Part shown: positions 1 through 12,316 of the stretch, piece by piece | How positions within the stretch are numbered: position 1 is the stretch's first letter | How the letters are laid out: every line of letters starts with the position of its first letter | DNA from: Harmothoe impar | Lineage: Eukaryota; Annelida; Polychaeta; Phyllodocida; Polynoidae | Length of the DNA stretch: 64,000 nucleotides | Direction: 5' to 3' | Assembly: GCA_947462335.1 (NCBI GenBank) | Contig: OX381706.1 | Span: 20,560,784-20,624,783 of the forward strand | Program-made: the position numbers and the translations under genes | The notes under the pieces: model-generated | The model's input: the letters and a program-made list of their open reading frames with translations, nothing else | The model's database searches: none | Told to the model about the DNA's origin: nothing

Positions 1-235
1 CTTGGTCCCAAGATAAAATCTTCTTTAAAAAAAAGTGCACTATTCTAGTCCATTCTGTTCTATAGATTGCACCTGGTCATAGACAAAAACATTGGCCCAA
101 GTTCGTGAGACACCGCCTGTACGTATCATTTAGTATTGGGTAAAGATCGAATATAACCACTTTAACTATTAAACGATGTAATGTTCCATACTACATGTAA
201 TAATACCAACTATATATGTAGGACCGTATATATAT

Positions 236-939
236 TGTAACGGGGAGATGGATGTATGGGGATGGTGACTTATATGATAAGAGAGGACGACAACACAGGC
301 TATTTACGTTGAGAAGAGTTACTTTTATTAGGGTGACTTACTGACTAATACAAAGCGGGTTGCATAGAGCATACGGGCATGAGGCCTTACTGTTAGAATC
401 CCTAACATAAAACTACTAAGATCTAAGGAGGTGAAACACTCCGGTCCCAGTATTAGATACTAGAGCTATTAACTTGATACACAGGGGTATAATGATACCA
501 CCAGTCCAGAGGACTATAAACACTAAAGGCACAGGTATGAGATACCTGGAGGTGAAAGGGTACTAACAACCCTGGGAACTATCAACATTAAAGGCACATG
601 TATGGAATACCTGTAGGTATTAGGATACCCACAATCACTAAAGCTACCACTGGGACAAGATAGGTATGAGATACCCATAGGTATAGAGATACCACTTCTT
701 ATGTGAGAACAAGGGCTAGGTCCAGGGTATAGAGATACCAGAACTTAGCATTAGTATTGCAGCTTAGTATAAGAATACTAAGACTGCGGAGCACCCCGAG
801 ACACGTCCGTCTCCTAAGCTAGAGTATGGGATACTGCCGGCTGCGGGGCGGAGCGCCGCCTTATATATGCAGCGCGCCACCTAGCGGCCCCGCAAGCCCC
901 GCTCCCCCGCAGGCCGAGGCTCCCCCGCTCCCTACCGCC

Positions 940-942
<3 letters not shown>
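236..942 (-). mobile_element. Probable solo LTR (minus orientation)
   Basis: Read on the minus strand the block starts TGTGGCGGTAGGG and ends CCCCGTTACA, so it has TG...CA ends. A TATATAA box lies at 861-867 and an AATAAA polyadenylation signal at 324-329, in the order expected for an LTR promoter and terminator. It is flanked on both sides by AT dinucleotide runs, as if inserted into a TA microsatellite. The body contains many imperfect copies of a GGTATGAGATACC-like palindrome. No internal retroviral coding region adjoins it. The assignment rests on structure only. Confidence 0.5.

Positions 943-1018
<76 letters not shown>
943..1018. repeat. (AT)38 microsatellite
   Basis: Uninterrupted AT dinucleotides abut the LTR-like block. 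Overlapping open frames of Ile-Tyr repeats are artefacts of this run. Confidence 0.98.
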
Positions 1019-1029
<11 letters not shown>

Positions 1030-1900
1030 AAAAGATGCAACAAACTCCAGAGATTATGCGAACTTCTTGAAAGCTTTATTTCCTGTCCTGGCTCTGGGCC
1101 TCACAAACTAAAACTGTGTCAATCCGGGGTCTGTGTCAAACTCACTGTCTTTGTCTGTCCATCAATCCTCTGCTCTCCAAACCCCAACCACCCAGCTCAA
1201 GACAACCTGTTTACATTTCTTCTTTAGCTCACTGAAATACACAACATTATCACATAACTATTACTGCTAAAATTCAAACCTTTCAAAATGTATACATTTC
1301 AGAGGTCAATGAAGGATATACACACTTTCAACACAAAGATCATATTTCTATATCATTTCAGCAGTCCATAATAAACACACATCTAGTAGATAACGAGGTC
1401 AGCTGTATGAATAAATTAAAGCCTTTACTCACATGTCAGAAACCAGCCTGAGGGAGTGGTAATTTTTTTAAAGCAGGTGGGGGTAGTCCCTAGGGGGATC
1501 TTCCGTGAGAGTACGCTGAAATTTCCAGTCCCTCCCATGAGATGGGTTAAAACTTTCCTTGAGGGGTTCAAATTGGTCCCGGCCAGCCCTTTTGAGCTAT
1601 AGTAAGGCAAAGACCCCCCCCCCCCCTCAAGCAGTCTAAATTGTCTTGGTCCAACCCAAACATCCACCAACCCCCCTGATGTTAACAAATTAGCACTCCC
1701 TAGGGCATTTGAGTTGCTACCTGGTGCATTATCCAGGCATCCCAAACACAGCAGCACTTATAACGGCGTTTACAGATTGCACCAGTTTGTTATTGTCAGT
1801 ATAGCGTTTTTTTCACATACTATATTTAAAGATTCATTCAAATACTCTGTTGATACTTTCACAAAATCCCATCAAGCCACACCAAGGCACACGCCCCCAT
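1019..1900. other. Non-coding stretch with C-tract dispersed repeat
   Basis: No supportable gene. About 1440-1700 matches the dispersed family that has homopolymer C/G tracts, a 'gagctatagtaa' core and a GTTAACA end. Related blocks are near 4.5, 20.3, 43.7 and 63.4 kb. Confidence 0.6.
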
Positions 1901-1904
1901 AACA

Positions 1905-2512
1905 CCACACCACACCCCACCACCACCACACCCCACCCCACCCCACCCCACCACACACCACACCCCACCCCACCACACACCCCACCCCACCACACACCCC
2001 ACCCCACCACGCACCCCACCCACCACACACCCCACCCCACCACACCCCACCCCACCACACCCCACACCCCACCCCACCCCACCACACACCCTAACCCTAC
2101 ACACCCCACCCCACCCCACCCCACCACACACCCCACCCCACCACGCACCCCACCCCACCACACACCCCACCCCACCCCCACCACACCCCACCCCACCAGA
2201 CACCCTAACCCTACACACCCCACCCCACCACATCCCACACCCTAACCCTACACACCCCACCTCACCACACCCCACCCCACCACACCCCACACCCCACCCC
2301 ACCACACACCCTAACCCTACACACCCCACCCCACCACATCCCACCCAATCACCATCACACCCACCCCACTACACACCATAACCCACCCAGTCACCACCAC
2401 ACCTCACCCCACCACCACCACCAGCCATCACCACCACACCCCATCCTACTCAACCACACCACACGGACCACCACCACACCCCGCTACACCCCACCATGAC
2501 ATGCCCCACCAC
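1905..2512. repeat. CACCCC-rich satellite with CCCTAACCCTA inserts
   Basis: The stretch is almost entirely C and A on this strand, built from short units such as CACACCCCACCCC. A longer unit containing CCCTAACCCTACACACC recurs near 2090, 2203, 2242 and 2310. Long open frames of Gly/Val/Trp or Pro/His/Thr in both directions are low-complexity artefacts. Confidence 0.95.
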
Positions 2513-2588
2513 TCCCCACACCAAGAAGCAATAATAGTGTTTAAACCTGAAACACCCAACTGCACCCCATTCCCCCACACCCTCCCCT

Positions 2589-3686
2589 CTAAGCTATACC
2601 ACCAAGCTCATGGACCATTGGGTTAATAGCATTGCTTGGGTTCCCACCCAGCAGTTTGTGGAAAGCTACTTTAAAATCCTTATTTTTCCAAGCATAGATT
2701 AGCGGATTCAGCCAATTGTTAGTCCGGTAGATGATTATTGCAACCTTTTCAAAATATAGCCAGAAAATGTGTTTTGAAGAACCAAGGATTATGATGACAA
2801 ACATGCGTGGGATGTAACACATAAAGTAGGTACCCAATACTATGCCCATCATTTTAGCTATCTTTTTGTGCTGTCGGTTAAGGGCAGCCTCATAGGTATC
2901 GAATGGTTGGTTGAGTGCTGCAATAGACCTTCCCTGCTTGTAGGCTAGCCTGCCAATTGCTGCATAAAATACAATAGTGAAAGTGACTAACACATACACC
3001 TGTGGCATGAGAACGAGTCGATAGACCTGCTTTGGAAGAAAAATAGAGAATGTGCAAGGAACACCAATGTCAAGGCGATGCGTGGACAGGTTGATGGCAG
3101 ATATTTCAGTTATCAGAAAAACCCAGGTGATAGCAATGATGGTGTAGGTCTTGGCGGATGTGACCCACATTGGGTAGTGTAGACCATGGGCAATAAAGAG
3201 GTAACGGTCCACAGCAATCCCCAGGATGCTGAACAAATTGGCACCGGCCGAAATATTACTCAGTATTTTGTCGATGAGACAGATCGGTACATAAGCTGGT
3301 TTGTCAGAGAGCATGTGATGGGTCAGAGCCAGTGGGCTTAACATAGCACCTAACAAATCAGCAATGGCCAGGCTACAGATCAGGAAGTTTGTGTTGGTTC
3401 TTAGTCTTTTAAAGTAAACCACTGCCATGATGGTGAGTGCATTACCAAATATGGCAAACCCAGAGAATAAGAATCTCATGGTGAAGTAGAAGGCCATAAA
3501 GGTTGTTGCTAGTTGAGGTTCTGTGGTACCAGTGTCATTGTTCATCAAAATTAGCATTCCATCAGTTGTACCATTGTCTGTGAAGTTCTCTTGCAACAAA
3601 GTAGCGGTTACTGCCATTCCATCAGTCATTCTGTTGTCTGTAGTGTCTGTGATTCTGATTGGCAGCAAAGTGGTGGTTACTTCCAT
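2589..3686 (-). CDS. Class A (rhodopsin-like) G-protein-coupled receptor
   Basis: A 365-residue seven-helix receptor predicted to act at the plasma membrane. An extracellular N-terminus of about 65 residues is Thr-rich and has N-glycosylation sequons (NFT near 34, NGT near 38). TM1 carries GN at 81-82. TM2 carries LAIAD with Asp110. Cys136 and Cys211 are placed for the usual disulfide. TM3 ends in DRY (160-162). TM6 has the variant CYIP (290-293) instead of CWxP. TM7 has NPLIY (327-331). The coding region is one exon starting at ATG. A good splice acceptor (tttacag) lies 17 bases upstream, so a 5' UTR intron is likely. The ligand cannot be inferred; the short C-tail and overall pattern fit peptide- or amine-type invertebrate orphan receptors. 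Confidence 0.9.
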   Translation of the reverse strand: MEVTTTLLPIRITDTTDNRMTDGMAVTATLLQENFTDNGTTDGMLILMNNDTGTTEPQLATTFMAFYFTMRFLFSGFAIFGNALTIMAVVYFKRLRTNTNFLICSLAIADLLGAMLSPLALTHHMLSDKPAYVPICLIDKILSNISAGANLFSILGIAVDRYLFIAHGLHYPMWVTSAKTYTIIAITWVFLITEISAINLSTHRLDIGVPCTFSIFLPKQVYRLVLMPQVYVLVTFTIVFYAAIGRLAYKQGRSIAALNQPFDTYEAALNRQHKKIAKMMGIVLGTYFMCYIPRMFVIIILGSSKHIFWLYFEKVAIIIYRTNNWLNPLIYAWKNKDFKVAFHKLLGGNPSNAINPMVHELGGIA

Positions 3687-3703
3687 TTCTTGAATGCGTT
3701 ATT

Positions 3704-6230
3704 CTGTAAAGTAACAGCGGTATCAGGTATTATAAATATGATCCATGTATTCATACAAAAGTAAGTATACAGAAGAGAAGAGAAATGTTTGTATCAAGTA
3801 TATGGTTTGCTATACTTAAGAACTGGAACAAACATATTATATATAATTTGAGTAAACAGCTCACATTATTGTCTGATCAACAGCAAAGACTGCATCCATA
3901 GGCCAAAGTGGCTGACTGGAATGTGTGTACTTGCAGGGAGGCATTGCTGTCAGCAGCATTTATCATTACCATACAACAAATGAGATATAATGGGTCAATT
4001 TTTCCAAAAGTTAAAAAACGTTGAATAATTAGCATTTTCCCCCATACACAGCCATAGTATAGAGTGTCCTATCTGCAATATCAATATATATCAGCACAAT
4101 TTTTCATTGATTCTTTTGCATATATTACATCATCGCATATTGAAGTAACTTAGTCCCAAGTGATTTGGAGGAATCGTTGGTAGATCAGAATTTATTGAAA
4201 AATTGGACCAATTGAAGTTGTGAATAAAAAAAAGGTTGCCCCTCTAAAAAAACACACCAAAAAACACCCCTAAAAGGTCACGTTATTGGGGCTAACTGGA
4301 GAAGGCCATGGCACAGGCATAGGAAGCGAATCTCAATTGTGGGAACCCAAAGGGGCCCAAACCAACCAGCTCCCTTTATTTCTGATTGGGTGCCAGGACC
4401 CTGTGCAGTCTGCTGTTTCCCAAATTTTCCCTAAGTTGGAGAGGTAAGTTTTGGAAATTTTGTGTATTACATTATAGGGTCTTCGTCAATTGGGGGGGGG
4501 GGGGCAGGGGGGCAAACATATACAGGCCCCCCACCTTTGGGATGGGGGTCTGCATGTTAGATTTGAACTGTCAGGAGGTGGGAACCAAAAAACTTTGGAC
4601 CCCTCTTGGGGTGTGTGGAAAAATGTTGGCCCTGTTGTTAAAAAAAACTCCCTATGGCCCAAAGTACAAATGAATATGGGATGAATGCAGTCCAAATTAT
4701 GCAGGCCCAACTGCATGACCTAGATACTACACTATATTCTTAGGAGGTGTTCCAACTAGGGAAATGATCAGTTATCATGCAGCCTTGAGTGATGACCCCT
4801 GGATTGGTATGCCAGCGTTCTCACTGTTGAGGTATACTAAACAGACTTCTGGTTACTTGGCCTCCCTGGCAACCCACCTGCCATAAAGACCAACTCTATC
4901 CACTTGGTGTGATACGGATACACCTTATTGTGCTTATGTCTGCCTTGCACGGTCATGCTGTATCTTAAGCCCCCACAGGGGAGCAGGCTCATATTGCCAT
5001 CTCTGGTTTGGACAAAGAGTCATACCTCCATTAGGGAGTTCCATTAAAAAAAAGAACAGAACCAGTTTGTCTCGCATTACAAGCACATACACAGAACAGT
5101 AACCCAATCTGAAGGCAGGTACATACATATGTAGGACCAATTTTTCCCTCACAGCACTTTTCTGCCACCAATGTCTTAAGTATGCACTAATTGCTACCAT
5201 TCACCCAGCATTGTTCTCCATATATCCCTATGAGCTGCCCTTTGGTGCTATTCATATGGTGTTAATGCTTGAGATTGGGGTCTCAGACCCCAATGTGACC
5301 CCCTGCATATAGACTGACTCTGGCTGGCAGTAGGTTGCATTATTTTCGTTCTAAATGACCAATTTTGAGTTTGAGTTCCAGTAATTTAGAGTAAATTACC
5401 AACTAAAGATTTCTATTTAAAAATGAGTCTTATCTCAATAAGATATAATTTTGTCAAGTAGATAAAAGGCCCCAAAAGGGATACCTGCATTCAAGACGCT
5501 TCAAACAAAAGAACTATCTCGTTGATACACAGATTTGCCATCAAGCAGTGCCTCCCAGGGACCACTGAGTTAGAGAGCACAGACAGGCTTGACATGTGAA
5601 GGACTTGAATTACAGTATGCAATACAATTTATTATGCTTATTCCAGCCTGCCTATGATGGACCAAGTCAATAAATGTCTCTAGCTGATCCAACACAAAAA
5701 TGGGAGGACGTCACCAAAGGCCATTTAACATAGGATCAAATACAGACTGAAAGATCATCCAGACCCTCCAGTCACCCTACAGCCCAGGGGGGAATCAAGT
5801 GCGCTGTCGCCCTCTATACCGCGGAGCATATATGCAGCTGCACCAGCCTAGTAGCGGCAGTCTCAAACAGGGCAGGGAGGAGGTCACACTGTACAGTCCA
5901 GTGTGATCCAAACCTGTTGGAAGGTCTTTAGTATACATGATTGGCATGAGGTGGCACTACTGGGCTGTAGGAGGGCCATGGTCATATAGCCTACCCCCAG
6001 TACATTTGCATTGCATTGAGAGAGCATGAATGAAACCCTCGTATTGAGATAACGACAGAAGCTTTATAATGCTACATTGAAACATAATTTGCAAAAGGAT
6101 AAATCTTCCCAGGAAGAAATACAACAGAATTTAAACTTGAATAGCTTTTGTGTAATAACTGCTTAAAATATGGTTAAATATGACTGTGTATAGTTTCCAC
6201 TCTAGCCACTCAATGCGGATGGCGCTGCGG
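3704..6230. other. Intergenic, no gene recognised
   Basis: AT-rich sequence upstream of the GPCR. It includes a C/G-tract dispersed repeat at about 4480-4700. A GC-rich patch near 5790-5870 contains a TATATGC box and a CCTAG-AGCGGC motif resembling the interior of the LTR-like block at 236-942, possibly an LTR relic. Confidence 0.45.
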
Positions 6231-6319
6231 CACTTGATTCCCCCCCTTCCTACAGCCTAATGTCCACAAATATGTTACAGTAGGTGAGTGTCGTACTTGT
6301 ATGTAGGAACGGTGATGTC

Positions 6320-6545
6320 TCATCCACCATGCACACACTCCTACCTCATCTCTGCCGCAGCCTGTGCTAACCTCTCACTCTCTAACACAAACATTCCCAC
6401 CTAATATCTGCCACAACCTCTCACTTTCTCCTACCTCATCTCTGCCACAATCTCTAAATCACTCCTGCGTCATCTCTGCCATGCCCTCTCACTAGCTTCT
6501 GTCTCATCTCTGTCACAACCTCCCACTCACTCCCACTTAAAGGGG
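6320..6545 (+). repeat. Minisatellite, CTCACTCCTACCTCATCTCTGCC-type units
   Basis: Imperfect units of roughly 30 bases built on CACTCCTACCTCATCTCTGC. The same family recurs inverted at 7530-7620 and in larger arrays at 15350-15840 and 18420-18870. Confidence 0.8.
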
Positions 6546-7356
<811 letters not shown>

Positions 7357-7529
7357 GTAATATGAAGACTTAACTGCCAATATTTACATGTACACCGTGT
7401 GGCGCTCTGCTACCACTTGGGTATAAGCACACACTGCAGACTACCACAGTACAAAAGACGTGGTTTTACGTGTAGAATACCTAAGATTGAATGGTAGTCC
7501 TAGGAACACAGGGTGTCCCAAGAACTTTG

Positions 7530-7620
7530 TACAGAGATGGGGTAGGAGTGAGTAAGAGGCTGTGGCCGAGATGAGGTGGGAGTGTCTGTGTGGGAGAGTG
7601 AGAGGTTAGTATAGGTTATG
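7530..7620 (-). repeat. Inverted copy of the CACTCCTACC minisatellite family
   Basis: Contains GAGATGGGGTAGGAGTGAG, the reverse complement of the unit found at 6320-6545 and in the arrays further right. Confidence 0.7.
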
Positions 7621-8564
7621 GGGTTCTGCTCACATTTTTACACAAACATAAGTTCTATATGCTTTGGTGAAGCACATTATTATATTGGTTGTGTAAAACC
7701 GAGGCAATACGCTATATGTATAAAGGGACTCCTAGTTATGTGTGGTTGTGGATACGACCCAACTCACTCAGAACTTTTTCAATTTGCTCTCTATATACCA
7801 GGTGTCTGCCCCTTACCCAACTAGACACCGGGACTCGGTCTGTGTACAGTAGCTATTACCCTGCCTACATCACAAACCTGGGAAAACCCCCTCAGAATGT
7901 GTCTGTACTTCATAATGTGAAACTCGTTTTAAAATAGACAATGACTATAATTTGAAATAGAAACAATGGTGATGGTCTGCCTAATGATATTGACTATAAT
8001 ATACAGTGGTTGCTTGCAAGGCTTGGTCATTGGTGGAAGCTAAGACCTATTCCACCTGTGTACTGTGTTATCCACAATTATTGTCAAGGGAAATGTTTGT
8101 GACTCATTTCTAACTAAGCATAATCTTCACAATAAGGTGACTGGTAAAACTATTTTTTACTTTGCCTCTCGAGTTTGACAATGGGAATTATAAGATATAC
8201 GCCGACTTTAGGAGACTAACAAACATCTATAAACCTATTTTAACCCATATACTCCTACCGTCCTTTATAAAGAACGCCTACATACACCGCTTTGATGATT
8301 ACTAAAATCATATTTAAATTAAAGTTACATTGTTTTAAACTCCCATATATAATGGAACAAGGGTATATGATTCTATTCTGACATCACAAGTTTATTGATT
8401 CTCTTTTTATGTAACCATGGCAACCATTTGGAGAGGGGTCTCTCACCAAAAATGGTCATTTTCAAAATTGTGACCCTTAAATGACTTATGAATGTTCAAT
8501 AAATGCATACATTTTCAAAATCTTTGCCTATAACATGTCAAAGTAATGGCATAGAGGCTATTTC
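7621..8564. other. Non-coding stretch
   Basis: No gene or clear element seen. Short open frames lack any family signature. Confidence 0.5.
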
Positions 8565-9025
8565 CCCAGTAAACACGACTACGTTCTTTGAACGTGATTT
8601 TGGTACCTAATATAACGTCCAAATGTAAGAGTTTATTTAGGGAATTTAATGTTCATTAACGTAAATCAACGTTTAAAACACGTTTATATCACGTCATTTG
8701 CAGATTTATTTATGTAACTGCATTCACGTAGTTTTACATTAAATGACGTTTCTCCCAACTTTTACTGCTGTTATAGAATTAGGGTTTGAGTCCTGTAACC
8801 AGCAATTCGCTTTTGGTTGAAGGTTAGAGATCTGAACATACCTGACATATTGATTTGTCATTTGAATATTATAATGGTAATTATAGAGGGGGTTATAATG
8901 TTATGGCTAAAGGGGTTAGCAAATGTAATGAGTTGCATGCATCCTACTACTCAGTCACATGACTCGAATCCACGATCTCAGAAACAGTTCAGTTCAGCAT
9001 TTTTGTATAAAATAAAAGTGAAATA

Positions 9026-9090
9026 GTGACTCGATCCATCAACCTTAGGATACATACTGCCGAGCTATGCCAACTAGGCCATTGCGGCTA
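9026..9090 (-). repeat. tRNA-derived SINE head
   Basis: On the minus strand an A-box-like TGGCCTAGTTGGCATAG is followed about 35 bases later by a B-box-like GGATCGAGTC. This is the internal pol III promoter layout of tRNA. Cloverleaf pairing is too poor for a functional tRNA, so a SINE head is more likely. Confidence 0.55.
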
Positions 9091-9097
9091 GTTATCA

Positions 9098-9204
9098 GGG
9101 ACCTTTAGCAAACCCGAATAGCTCATTTAACCCAGCCGTATCCTATGTCTTCAGCACTGCTACGTCTGCGTTTATGGAGCTTTTACGTGGTTGCCATAGG
9201 TCCC
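9098..9204. mobile_element. Short inverted-repeat transposon, GGGACCTTTAGCAA family
   Basis: About 107 bases starting GGGACCTTTAGCAAACCCG and ending in a diverged TTGCCATAGGTCCC followed by TA. It is homologous along its length to the better preserved copy at 11620-11721. Confidence 0.65.
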
Positions 9205-9441
9205 TATTATGTTGAGGGCTAGACAGGTACCCGCTATTGGCGGATACCATATATGGCTCAAACTCCTGACTTATGTTGTTTTAGGATAGAGGATGGACAA
9301 ATCAGAAAGTTCTTAATATGTTAAAACAAGTTTAGTATATTGAAAGGTATATATCTTGGCTCCTTAGAACACTTTTTGGTACATTTCTAACCCTAGCGGT
9401 TCAGTTTTTATCGCCTCGTGAAGTTTATTGTCCTTTTTTCA

Positions 9442-10027
9442 GGTGACTCCGTGATGAAAAATCAATGATCATGAACATTTTGTTTTGAATACATCACAGC
9501 AACTAATAATTTTGTTTACAAGCTGGGCCAACATATATCTTGAAGCATACCAAGAATGGTTATCCTCTGAGTAATAATTTTTGAGATACAGCCCGATGAA
9601 TTTTGAACATTTATCAGAAATATGAACATTTCAACTACATACTCACAACTTTACCCTAGTTTCCTCAAAATGGTCCCGTTATTGGTTAAATTCACTCTAC
9701 AGTGTCCTGATCATGTGTACTTTAAGAAATATGAAGCATCATGATATCTGGTTGGAGCAAATTTGCACAGTATAGGCCTAAAGTACCCCTAATAACCTAT
9801 TTTTCGTCACGGAGTCACCCGGGTGACTCCGTGACGGAAATAATTTCTTGTATAAATGAGCATAAAAATGGTGGATTTTTGCATTAGAACATTAGAGGGA
9901 AGGGGTAGGACACATGAAAACCAGAGATAACTTAAATATGTTGGGTATTAACAATTCTATGAAGGTTTAAATTTTCATCAGGGTGGCTGGTGACTCCGTG
10001 ACGAATATTCCGGGTGACTCCGTGACG
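9442..10027. repeat. Cluster of GTGACTCCGTGACG motifs
   Basis: Five copies of GTGACTCCGTGA(C/T)G lie at about 9443, 9806 (inverted), 9822, 9990 and 10014. The 9806 and 9822 copies form a nearly perfect 40-base palindrome (9801-9840). Another two copies are direct repeats 24 bases apart. The sequence between them is ordinary AT-rich DNA. Confidence 0.85.
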
Positions 10028-10029
10028 GA

Positions 10030-11572
10030 AAATATGTATCCCAATAGACATATGTGAGCAGGCAAGCAGAAAGGATGGTCCCCGCGGGATTAGTTCCGAT
10101 TTTAGCCAACAGGGGGCGCCACTATGGCCTGAAATGAAAGAATTAGGCTAAAAATTGCCCTTGGGTACTTTTTTCTGGAGAATTCAATAGGATTACATAA
10201 AACATTCCATTTTTGGCAAAAAGCTTCTTTATTTGGCAGGTAAAAGGAACCTTTTAAAGCCTAAATGGGTGTGCTTGTTGATATGTGTTGCCATGGAAAC
10301 ATGATTTTTATTCCAAATAGAGGAAATTAAGACAGAAATTGATAGAATGATTTGTGAGGATTGCCATGGTGAAAACAGAACAAAATTATGATTACCAGAT
10401 CGAATTTTATGACTTAAAGAATGAAAATGTATCATAAATTTCTAATTATCATAAATAATGCTAATTAAATAGGGATATCTTGGAAAATATGAGACATAGA
10501 GCTTATTCGGATTTTAGAAGGGGTGATGCCCACACATATTCATGAAGCCATTTCTCAAAGACTAGAAATAATATCTTCTGGTGTAATATATCACTGGAAA
10601 GCTTATGACGTCAATTTTAAAGTTGGCTTTTTCCTTGGAGTACCCTTTTCTCTTGCCTGTACACATATGCTCCTGGAGGCAAGTTTATTGGATATTTTTC
10701 AAAATTTCTTTTTTCCAGCAGAAGACACAAGAGTTACCTCACAATCTGGGATACAATAGAGACTATGTGGATCTTCTTTATTTACTATATAGAGGTATCA
10801 ACCTGAAATGACATTTGAATATTTTGCTGACAAAACACACTTAAATGACTGTGGAGAAAGAAATACGGAACATATCTAGTGAAATCCCCGTGAATCAATT
10901 GACTATACCATAGACCTAATAGAAAATGATATTAGGAATAAGCTATTACTGCCTCGGTACACAAGGGAGACATGTAAAACATGTCATTTTTAGCGTTTTT
11001 GACGTTTTTAGGGGTTTTTGGGCCTTTGGAGGGCCAGAAAACGGAAAATATTTGGCCAATACACAAAAAATAGAGATTTCCTGAATTATTAGGATGTTTT
11101 TTCACATATACCAAAAATTTAGATAAATTGGTGCAAAACTGGTTATTCTGTAGGGGTATAAGCCTGAAAAGGGCCAGAAATAGCCAAAACAACATAAGTG
11201 GGGAGTTTATGCCATATAGGCCTCTACCGGGATCGGACTTGTTCCCGCACCCACACTGTTTACACTCACACCAGCAATCTCGTGAGACCTTGGCTCTGCT
11301 CTCGTATTGTAGCCTGTTCCCCGGAAGCTATGGTGTGTGACTGTCTGGTCACTGCCTAAGTCTCACGATAAGTTGCGAGCACAGAACTAACATGGCTGCC
11401 CATACGGAGAAACCCGAAACTTCGCTATAGACACAGACCATCAGAATTTTCTTCGGGGGGGGGGGGGGGGGCATGCCCCCAAAACCCCTGTGTGAGGGAA
11501 CAAACAGTCACTCCATGGTTGGCCAGGTTTGCCCCCCCCCCTTCTAGAAGATCCTGGATCCGCCACTGTATA
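10030..11572. other. AT-rich non-coding stretch
   Basis: No gene seen. A G-homopolymer tract is at 11455-11470 and a C tract near 11532. Confidence 0.5.
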
Positions 11573-11619
11573 CCCAGTAAACACAACTGTTATTTGAATG
11601 TAATTTCAATATGTAAATA

Positions 11620-11721
11620 GGGACCTTTAGCAAACTCGACGTAGCTCATTCAACCCAGCCTATGCTTTCAGCATTGCTATGTCTGCATTTTATGAGCTAG
11701 GTCGTCATTGCTAAAGGTCCC
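11620..11721. mobile_element. Short inverted-repeat transposon, GGGACCTTTAGCAA family
   Basis: 102 bases with inverted ends GGGACCTTTAGCAA / TTGCTAAAGGTCCC, flanked by TA on both sides, as expected for a Tc1/mariner-type target duplication. It lies inside the CCCAGTAAACAC-bounded region. Confidence 0.75.
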
Positions 11722-11843
11722 TAATGACCTATGTGTGGGTTGGTTGCTAAAGGTCCCTTTTATTATAATCAAAGAATTGTCAAAATATATTATCACCAAT
11801 TCTGTGCGCATATCAGGTCACTATCCACCACCATTTAACACCT

Positions 11844-11905
11844 GCCTCCCTAGCTCAGTAGGTAGAGGACATGTCTTTCATTCGGAGGGAGGCAAGCTCA
11901 AGTCC
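11844..11905 (+). repeat. tRNA-derived SINE head
   Basis: TAGCTCAGTAGGTAGAG is a good tRNA A box. A degenerate B box (GCTCAAGTCC) lies about 30 bases on. The acceptor stem does not pair properly, so it is classed as SINE rather than tRNA gene. Confidence 0.6.
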
Positions 11906-12249
11906 CTGAAAAACACTCTTGGTGTTGTTATACCCAGGTCTCCAGTCCAGACGTCACCCAGGCTTGTGGTTAAACTCTATTTTTAATGTATTGATTTAAT
12001 ATGCAAGTCCATGTATATTATAGATTCTATAATACGTTTTTATAATAAGTATGCCATTATGTTAAGTTAGTTTAGGTAATTTACCTTGACAGGACGTTCT
12101 CAGAACTCTCATAATACGACTCAGCATATGCTATGATATGTCTGCTTTTAATCAGCTACATCAGATCTGCTAAAGCCACTAATATTAGCCTTCACTGGGA
12201 AGGTAGATGTGGGTTTGGTAAGATGTAAAATCTGACATATACCACAATT

Positions 12250-12316
12250 GGCCCGGTTAGCACAGATGGTATAGTGGTGGACTTCATATCTGATGGTGCA
12301 GGGTTCGTTTCTGGGT
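12250..12316 (+). repeat. tRNA-derived SINE head
   Basis: The sequence starts GGCCCGGTTAGCACAGATGG, an A-box-like stretch, and ends with GGTTCGTTTC, a B-box-like stretch at tRNA spacing. A pseudo-anticodon loop (CTTCATATC) lies between them. The closing acceptor strand is weak, so a functional tRNA is unlikely. Confidence 0.55.

Noticed and set aside
2087..2335. True telomere or chromosome end
   Set aside because: CCCTAA units are sparse and embedded in other repeats, with genes on one side and ordinary sequence on the other.
1834..2344. Overlapping long open frames rich in Gly/Val/Trp/Cys or Pro/His/Thr
   Set aside because: They are translations of the CACCCC satellite in all frames, with no non-repetitive sequence.
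11844..12316. Functional tRNA genes
   Set aside because: A and B boxes are recognisable but acceptor and anticodon stems do not pair well, and SINE relics explain them better.
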